The position numbers and the translations under genes are program-made. 6,829 nt of DNA from an uncultured Anaerotruncus sp. (GTDB lineage: Bacteria > Bacillota > Clostridia > Oscillospirales > Ruminococcaceae), in NCBI RefSeq assembly GCF_902490045.1, contig NZ_CABUCJ010000122.1:1-6829 (forward strand), in the 5' to 3' direction. Position 1 is the stretch's first letter. Each line of letters starts with the position of its first letter. The notes beneath the pieces were generated by a model, which was not told where the DNA came from, did no database searches, and worked only from the letters and a program-made list of their open reading frames with translations. Below are positions 5,518 through 6,829 of the stretch, piece after piece.

Positions 5518-6507
5518 TCAGATGCTGATCGCGTCCGCGATGTCGTAGAGGGGGCGGTTAAATTCCTTCTTCATGCTGAGGGCCTCGAGGATGTCGTAAT
5601 CGACGATCTTGTTCTCGTGGCAGACGACCACGCGGTTGCCGATGCTCTTCTCAAGCAGCTCGACCGCGTGGAAGCCCATCTCGCTGGCGAGCACGCGCTC
5701 GCGCGCGGTCGGGGCGCCGCCGCGCTGCACGTGGCCGAGCACCGTGGCGCGGGACTCGACGCCGGTGCGCGCCTCGATCTCCTCGGCGATGTCGTGGACC
5801 GTCCCGACGCCGCCCGAGCTGGTCACGCCCTCGGCGACGATGACGATGAAGTGCTTTTTGCCGGTGCGCAGGGTGCGCTGCATCTTCTCGACGATCGCGT
5901 CGATCGAGAAGGGCACCTCGGGCACGAGGATGGCAACCGCGCCGCAGGCGATGCCGGCGTGCAGGGCGATGTCGCCGCAGCGGCGGCCCATGACCTCGAC
6001 GATCGAGCAGCGGTCATGGGATTGCGAGGTATCGCGCAGCTTGTCGACCATGTCCATGACGGTGTTAACCGCCGTGTCGAAGCCGATCGTGTAGTCGCTC
6101 GACGCGATGTCGTTGTCGATCGTGCCGGGCAAGCCGATGCAGGGAATCCCCTTGAGGGAAAGGTCGCGCGCGCCGCGGAAGGAGCCGTCGCCGCCGATGA
6201 CGACCAGCCCGTCGATGCCCGCCTGGAGGCAGGCCTCCTTGCCGCGCTCCACGCCCTTGTCGTCGCGGAACTCGGGGCAGCGCGCCGAATAAAGCATCGT
6301 GCCGCCGCGGTGGAGCGTATCGCTGACGCTGCGAAGGTTCATCTCAAACATATCGTGGGCAAGCAGCCCGCTGTAGCCGCGGCGGATACCGATCACCCGC
6401 ATATTCTTGTGAAGGGCGGCCCTGACGACGGCGCGGATCGCCGAGTTCATGCCGGGGGCGTCACCGCCGCTGGTCAATACGCCAATCGCTTTCTGCTTGT
6501 TTTCCAT
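5518..6507 (-). CDS. pfkA: ATP-dependent 6-phosphofructokinase
   Basis: 329 residues, typical of bacterial PfkA. It phosphorylates fructose 6-phosphate to the 1,6-bisphosphate, the committed step of glycolysis, in the cytoplasm as a tetramer. Motifs: GGDAPGMN (14-21), SARCPEFR with R76, GGDGS (105-109), PGTIDND (127-133) with catalytic D131, R166 and MGRRCGD (173-179) for the sugar phosphate, E226, and RATVLGHVQRGG (253-264). G108 and G128 are the residues that mark ATP use; pyrophosphate-dependent enzymes carry Asp and Lys there. R25 and R29 match effector-site arginines of the E. coli enzyme (R21, R25), and GKKH (216-219) matches the effector lysines, so ADP/PEP control is likely. GGAGG lies ten bases before the ATG. 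It is a single-gene unit with its own promoter and terminator. Confidence 0.98.
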   Translation of the reverse strand: MENKQKAIGVLTSGGDAPGMNSAIRAVVRAALHKNMRVIGIRRGYSGLLAHDMFEMNLRSVSDTLHRGGTMLYSARCPEFRDDKGVERGKEACLQAGIDGLVVIGGDGSFRGARDLSLKGIPCIGLPGTIDNDIASSDYTIGFDTAVNTVMDMVDKLRDTSQSHDRCSIVEVMGRRCGDIALHAGIACGAVAILVPEVPFSIDAIVEKMQRTLRTGKKHFIVIVAEGVTSSGGVGTVHDIAEEIEARTGVESRATVLGHVQRGGAPTARERVLASEMGFHAVELLEKSIGNRVVVCHENKIVDYDILEALSMKKEFNRPLYDIADAISI

Positions 6508-6554
6508 ATCCTCGCATCCTCCGTCTGCGGAAAATCCGCGTTCTAATCTTACTT

Positions 6555-6572
6555 ATGCCCGATTATCAGCAT
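6555..6572 (-). other. Weak stem-loop in the pfkA leader
   Basis: ATGC/GCAT plus one U-G pair around an eight-base loop, starting about six bases after the predicted transcript start. A second tiny stem (GCGGA/TCCGC, 6527-6539) lies just before the ribosome binding site. Both are short and may be chance. Confidence 0.25.
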
Positions 6573-6584
6573 TTTACCGAAATA

Positions 6585-6613
6585 ATTATAGAAGATTCGT
6601 CCCTTTTGTGCAA
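6585..6613 (-). promoter_or_regulatory. Sigma-A promoter of pfkA
   Basis: On the minus strand TTGCAC (6613-6608) and a perfect TATAAT (6590-6585) stand exactly 17 bases apart, in an AT-rich gap between genes. Predicted start near 6578 and a leader of about 70 bases. The -35 matches TTGACA at only three of six positions, which the perfect -10 and spacing offset. Confidence 0.78.
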
Positions 6614-6629
6614 GCGATTTGATCCAACC

Positions 6630-6658
6630 TGATTAATTTTTATCATAGTACTGGATAA
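6630..6658 (-). promoter_or_regulatory. AT-rich dyads upstream of the pfkA promoter
   Basis: Two adjoining imperfect inverted repeats: TGATTAATTTTTATCA (6630-6645, six of eight pairs) and TTATC/GATAA (6640-6644 with 6654-6658). They lie 16 to 45 bases ahead of the -35 and could be an operator or simply an A/T-rich upstream element. No known regulator consensus was recognised, and no terminator for the upstream gene is evident here. Confidence 0.25.
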
Positions 6659-6680
6659 TTTCAAAGAAAACCCGCGAAAT

Positions 6681-6829
6681 CTATTGTTTATATACGACGT
6701 TTTCCGCGCCGAGCAGCTTCTTGAGCTCCCGCTCGAGCACCGGATTGTAGTCCACCCACAGGGCGTGCGCGGCCACGTTGTATTTTCCCGTGTCCTTGAA
6801 ATAGAAATACACGGTGTCCCGGCCGGTCC
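6681..6829 (-). CDS. dnaE: C-terminal 48 residues of a protein, probably DNA polymerase III alpha subunit (DnaE)
   Basis: Partial gene entering from the right edge, read directly from the minus strand: 48 codons ending in TAG with no internal stop. The visible end shows VYFYFKDTGKYN, then HALWVDYNPVLERELKKLL, and finishes GAENVVYKQ. This resembles the extreme C-terminus of clostridial DnaE (a short beta segment, then LWV, a helix ending in LLG, then ENVV). Position supports it: dnaE is commonly directly upstream of pfkA in Clostridia. None of the polymerase catalytic residues are in the window, so the call rests on the tail pattern and gene order and should be treated as probable, not certain. 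The 173 bases between its stop and the pfkA start hold the pfkA promoter but no clear terminator. Confidence 0.6.
   Translation of the reverse strand, partial: TGRDTVYFYFKDTGKYNVAAHALWVDYNPVLERELKKLLGAENVVYKQ

Noticed and set aside
5497..6546. 349-codon plus-strand open frame opposite pfkA
   Set aside because: Made mostly of Ala, Val, Asp, Arg and His, mirrors pfkA codons, begins within the terminator hairpin and has no family pattern.
1..6829. Mobile elements, CRISPR arrays, tRNA or rRNA genes
   Set aside because: No repeat-spacer pattern, transposase, integrase, terminal repeats or RNA gene signatures were seen on either strand.

Overview
The window is GC-rich (roughly 60% by eye), and every gene I can support lies on the minus strand, so transcription runs from high to low coordinates. 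Gene content and order point to a high-GC member of the class Clostridia (Bacillota), possibly an Oscillospirales/Ruminococcaceae-type gut anaerobe. The reasons are a cdaA-cdaR pair followed by a COG2509-type FAD protein, pfkA behind what looks like the end of dnaE, and a DUF3343 gene coupled to an EF2568-type class V aminotransferase. The genus cannot be fixed from this sequence.

Layout in the direction of transcription: (1) the C-terminal end of a protein that is probably the DNA polymerase III alpha subunit, cut by the window edge. (2) A consensus promoter, then pfkA (ATP-type 6-phosphofructokinase), closed by a very strong intrinsic terminator. (3) An extended -10 promoter directly beyond that terminator, then ispD and ispF overlapping as ATGA (methylerythritol phosphate isoprenoid pathway), closed by a second terminator. 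(4) A small DUF3343 protein with a conserved-type Cys, 4 nt ahead of a SufS/EF2568-like PLP enzyme; together they look like a sulfur or selenium handling pair. (5) A promoter and a strong leader hairpin, then cdaA (diadenylate cyclase) overlapping cdaR (YbbR-repeat regulator): the c-di-AMP synthesis module. (6) An intrinsic terminator placed between cdaR and the Shine-Dalgarno of the next gene, followed by the N-terminus of a COG2509-like FAD-dependent dehydrogenase that runs off the window.

Functionally this is core housekeeping DNA: glycolysis, isoprenoid precursors, c-di-AMP signalling and probable persulfide/selenide trafficking. I see no mobile element, CRISPR array, tRNA, rRNA or recognisable riboswitch. 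No stretch over 300 bases lacks a gene; the two longest gaps (about 173 and 156 bases) hold a promoter with AT-rich dyads and a terminator plus two small hairpins, respectively. No clearly novel system is visible. The points most worth a second look are the terminator in the leader of the FAD gene, the stem-loops at the predicted 5' ends of three transcripts, and the DUF3343/aminotransferase pair.
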